The position numbers and the translations under genes are program-made. The notes under the pieces were generated by a model that was given only the letters and a program-made list of their open reading frames with translations, ran no database searches and was not told where the DNA came from. This document shows, one piece after another, positions 21,533-23,662 of a stretch of DNA of 23,662 nt; the first letter of the stretch is position 1, and every line of letters begins with the position of its first letter. Source of the DNA: Candidatus Tectimicrobiota bacterium (GTDB taxonomy: Bacteria; JACPSX01); the NCBI GenBank assembly GCA_016193065.1, contig JACPSX010000161.1, positions 1 to 23,662 of the forward strand. The letters run 5' to 3'.

Positions 21533-22722
21533 AGCGGGAAGTTCTCGTCGTTGGTGGCGGACCGGCCGGAGCGGCAACTTCGGCTCTGCTGGCTTGCAGA
21601 GGAATACCCGTCACGGTGATCGAAGCCCGGGATTTCCCCCGCTCCAAGCTCTGCGGAGATTTTATAAGCCCCGAGGCAAGAGCCATTCTGGCGGAATTGG
21701 GCCTTCTGGACGCGATCGACCGGGAGGCTTCGAAAATCACCGAGGCCTCCTTTTTTTCCCCGCAGGGAAGACAGGTCCGCATCCCCTTTCCGGAAAGGAG
21801 TCATGGCTTCGGTCTCAGCAGGAGTCGCCTCGACAGCCTCCTCCTGAACAAAGCTGCCGCGTGTGGGGCTGAGGTGCTAACCGGCATCCAGGCAACCGGA
21901 GTTCTCTGGGACCGGGGACGCATTTGCGGCGTTCGGGTACAAAGCTCTCGATCGAGGCAGGATCACACCTTTGAAGCCAGGTATCTCATCGCCGCCGACG
22001 GCCATCATTCTCGATTTCGGCGCTGGACCCGCCCTGACCAATTCCCCGGCAAGGAAGGCGATCTGGCCCTCCAGGCCCATTTCCATGGGGTTGAAGGCAG
22101 CCACGGGAGTGTGGATCTCTTTTTCTACCCGGGGGGCTATGCGGGTTTGGTCCACATCGAGGACGATCTCTGGAACCTCTGTCTACTGGTGCAGGCTAGA
22201 GACTACCTGCCCAGAGGGGCAAACCCGGACACGATTTTTGCCGCCACGGTCCTAAAGAACCCCGTGGCCCGGGAAAGGCTTCTTGGCGCCCGCCGGGTGA
22301 GCCGCTGGCAAGGGATGAGCCACCTGAACTGGGGGGTTTATAGTCCCTCCCGATCCGGTCTCCTCTTTGTGGGAGATGCCGCCGGGACCATTCCCCCATT
22401 CCTAGGAGAAGGAGTCACCATGGCCCTGCGAGGAGGGCAGATCGCGGCTTCAGTGCTGGAGAATACCCTGGGGGTGGGGAGCAAAATAGGCGGAACGTCG
22501 CCGGAATCTATTTACGGTCGAATCTGGAGCCGGGAACTCCGCCGCCCGTACCGGCTTGCCACGCTGTTGTCGTTCGGAACCCGCTCGCCTCTTCTCAGAA
22601 AATTCCTTCTGAGCGGGCTAGCCCGCAGCCCCTCCCTGGCCAGCTTGCTGCTGGCCGCTACCCGTAGCACCGCCTTTCGAGCCCGAGCCCGGCCCGGCCG
22701 GGGACTGCCTCAGATTCCGTAG
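21529..22722 (+). CDS. FAD-dependent oxidoreductase, geranylgeranyl reductase-like
   Basis: The 397-residue flavoprotein starts with the dinucleotide-binding motif VLVVGGGPAGAATSALL and an ExR after the second strand (VIEARDFPRSKLCGDFISPEA, the typical beginning of this family). It has the second FAD motif GLLFVGDAAGTIPPFLGEGV. Relatives reduce isoprenoid chains or oxidise/halogenate aromatic and polyketide substrates. Overlapping ATGA with the methyltransferase implies a small tailoring module. The last 105 nt overlap the convergent peroxiredoxin-like selenoprotein gene. The basic, Arg-rich tail (FRARARPGRG) is probably coded by the shared region. No prenyl or polyketide synthase is in view, so the product is unknown. 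Confidence 0.87.
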   Translation: MKREVLVVGGGPAGAATSALLACRGIPVTVIEARDFPRSKLCGDFISPEARAILAELGLLDAIDREASKITEASFFSPQGRQVRIPFPERSHGFGLSRSRLDSLLLNKAAACGAEVLTGIQATGVLWDRGRICGVRVQSSRSRQDHTFEARYLIAADGHHSRFRRWTRPDQFPGKEGDLALQAHFHGVEGSHGSVDLFFYPGGYAGLVHIEDDLWNLCLLVQARDYLPRGANPDTIFAATVLKNPVARERLLGARRVSRWQGMSHLNWGVYSPSRSGLLFVGDAAGTIPPFLGEGVTMALRGGQIAASVLENTLGVGSKIGGTSPESIYGRIWSRELRRPYRLATLLSFGTRSPLLRKFLLSGLARSPSLASLLLAATRSTAFRARARPGRGLPQIP

Positions 22723-23265
22723 AGCCTGAAGCCAGAAATCCGGGGGTGGGATGTCCCCGGCATGGCTGGAGCGGTATGCCGCGCGGATTACTCCTTGCCG
22801 GTCCACAAGAAAACCACCGGGGAGTTGCCGCACCGGGCCTTCGGGACGGCCCCAGCGAGCCCCAAGGAGAAAAGCCCGAACCCCCTTTCCCCACACAGGG
22901 AGTCCCAGGATTTGCCAGAATCCCCCCAGGGGTAAATGGTAGGCCTGAAACGCTTTCCCTTCCGGGTCGGCCAGGCAAGGAAAGGCCACGGCCTGATCCT
23001 GGCAAAACGCTTCAGTTCTTTGCGGGTCTGCTAAGGATACAGCCACAACCTCTGCACCCAGACGCCGGATTCCCCCGTAGGAAAACCGCAACTCGCCGAG
23101 TTGCCGGCGGCAGAAGATTCAGCCGAAGTGGCGCAGGAAAAGGAGCAGGACAGGGCTTTGTTTCCAAAAAAAGGAAAGGGGGATCACCTCTCCTTCTTTC
23201 CATTGCAGTCTGATATCGGGAGCCTGATCTCCACAACCTGGAGGGTGACCCGGCAGCGGTTTCAT
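22618..23265 (-). CDS. Peroxiredoxin-like (AhpC/TSA_2) selenoprotein (UGA-decoded, U49-x-x-C52)
   Basis: Read through one in-frame TGA (23119-23121), the gene gives 215 residues. The upstream part runs GCGDQAPDIRL, EVIPLSFFWKQSPVLLLF and then LRHFG. The next codon is TGA, followed by IFCRRQLGELRFSYGGI, GAEVVAVSLADPQ, FPCLADPEGKAFQAY and QLPGGFLVDRQGVIRAAYRS. In Prx-like/AhpC-TSA_2 proteins this point is FGCxFC, so TGA replaces the first Cys of the CxxC. An in-frame stop lies five codons before the ATG at 23265, fixing that as the first possible start; AAGAAGGGG precedes it. A strong SECIS-like hairpin follows the UGA. It would probably reduce peroxides or disulfides. The C-terminal 35 residues are Gly/Gln-rich and overlap the convergent flavoprotein gene. 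Standard calling would keep only the part after the TGA. Confidence 0.88.
23086..23107 (-). promoter_or_regulatory. Putative bacterial SECIS element of the peroxiredoxin-like selenoprotein
   Basis: From the base after UGA on the minus strand, GCAACUC (nt 15-21) pairs perfectly with GAGUUGC (nt 25-31) around a three-base apical loop GGC. Below a bulged G, CC (nt 12-13) pairs with GG (nt 32-33), and a G-U pair can extend it. The loop begins 22 nt after the UGA and opens with GG, close to the accepted features of bacterial SECIS elements that SelB recognises. This is the stronger of the two SECIS candidates in the window. Confidence 0.8.
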
Positions 23266-23286
23266 AACCCCTTCTTCTCAAATAAC

Positions 23287-23662
23287 TTAGCGAGCCGGAA
23301 AGATCAGTGAGGTTGCTTCCCTGCTGCGGGACTGCTTGAGCTTCTCGACCATTTCCGGCGCAGCAGACTCCACATAACCCAAGAAACCAGTCAGGAAACG
23401 GTTGGAATGGTGATAATCGGGAGAGAAGGCTTTTAAGTTTTCCAGGAGCTTGTCAAGTACCCGCCTCCCCATTTCCAGATCGATGGGTTGCTGGTCGAGA
23501 ATGGCCTTCAAATCTTTCCAGATCTCCTCCCCGGCAGCCAGACCGCTCACGCCGGGGATCGTGACCGGGCTCAGTTGCCTGCGGATCTCCCCCAGAGCGG
23601 ATAGGACCTCCCAGTCCTGTCCGCCCGACCGGCGGGAAAAATGAACATAGAACAGGTTGTCG
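23287..23662 (-). CDS. Unidentified protein, C-terminal part (runs off the window)
   Basis: An open frame continues from beyond the right edge to a stop at 23287, giving at least 124 residues. The visible part begins DNLFYVHFSRRSGGQDWEVL and continues through IRRQLSPVTIPGVSGLAAGE, WKDLKAILDQQPIDLEMGRR, a likely helix VLDKLLENLKAF, and FLTGFLGYVESAAPEMVEKL. It is soluble and mostly helical. I do not recognise the family. A GTG at 23550 could start a shorter product, but the frame is open upstream without interruption. It lies 21 nt upstream of the peroxiredoxin-like selenoprotein and is probably cotranscribed with it. Confidence 0.6.
   Translation of the reverse strand, partial: DNLFYVHFSRRSGGQDWEVLSALGEIRRQLSPVTIPGVSGLAAGEEIWKDLKAILDQQPIDLEMGRRVLDKLLENLKAFSPDYHHSNRFLTGFLGYVESAAPEMVEKLKQSRSREATSLIFPAR

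Overview
This is a GC-rich bacterial chromosomal window (roughly 60% GC by eye) of densely packed, mostly housekeeping or accessory metabolic genes. There are no rRNA, tRNA, CRISPR or intact mobile elements. Several traits together suggest a deep-branching, Gram-negative-like environmental bacterium: a double-length ThyX, a family-B DNA polymerase, a family-5 uracil-DNA glycosylase, a CoxLMS-type molybdenum hydroxylase, and two genes that make sense only if UGA is read as selenocysteine. I cannot name the phylum from sequence alone. The NC10/Methylomirabilota, Acidobacteriota and Nitrospirota groups are compatible guesses.

Layout. (1) 173-3222, minus strand: a three-gene operon of ferritin-like protein, duplicated ThyX and a SirB1-type transglutaminase-like/TPR protein, with a recognisable sigma-70 promoter at 3271-3299. 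(2) 3435-4388, minus: a luciferase-like flavin-dependent oxidoreductase. It is divergent from (3) 4616-8381, plus: an FAD / 2Fe-2S / molybdopterin three-subunit hydroxylase operon. Both divergent promoters, each with a 17-nt spacer, can be seen between them. (4) 8517-9165, minus: a VapBC-type toxin-antitoxin pair with its own promoter and operator-like palindrome. (5) 9605-14536, plus: a SWIM zinc-finger protein, an unknown protein with a CxxC, and a complete family-B DNA polymerase. (6) 14512-14871, minus: an ArsC/Spx-like thioredoxin-fold protein whose active-site residue is an in-frame TGA (UxxC). (7) 15057-15913, plus: a broken polysaccharide-deacetylase-like gene. (8) 16054-22722, plus: a long co-directional series of HAD phosphatase, MBL-fold protein, UDG, small hypothetical protein, laccase-domain protein, MFS transporter, SAM methyltransferase and geranylgeranyl-reductase-like flavoprotein. 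(9) 22618-23662, minus: a peroxiredoxin-like protein, also with an in-frame TGA in a UxxC motif, preceded by an unidentified gene that runs off the window edge.

The main result is the pair of selenoprotein genes. Conventional gene calling would truncate both at the TGA and lose the redox centre. In each, the protein family continues in frame on both sides of the TGA, a Cys sits exactly three residues later, and the mRNA just after the UGA folds into a bacterial-SECIS-like hairpin. Two independent UxxC redox proteins within 8.5 kb make Sec decoding by this organism very likely. Secondary points of interest are a ThyX whose RHR-x7-S signature is split between its two halves, a molybdenum hydroxylase with Gln at the position usually held by the catalytic Glu, an MBL-fold protein with an eroded metal motif, and a small family of C/T-rich hairpin repeats between genes.
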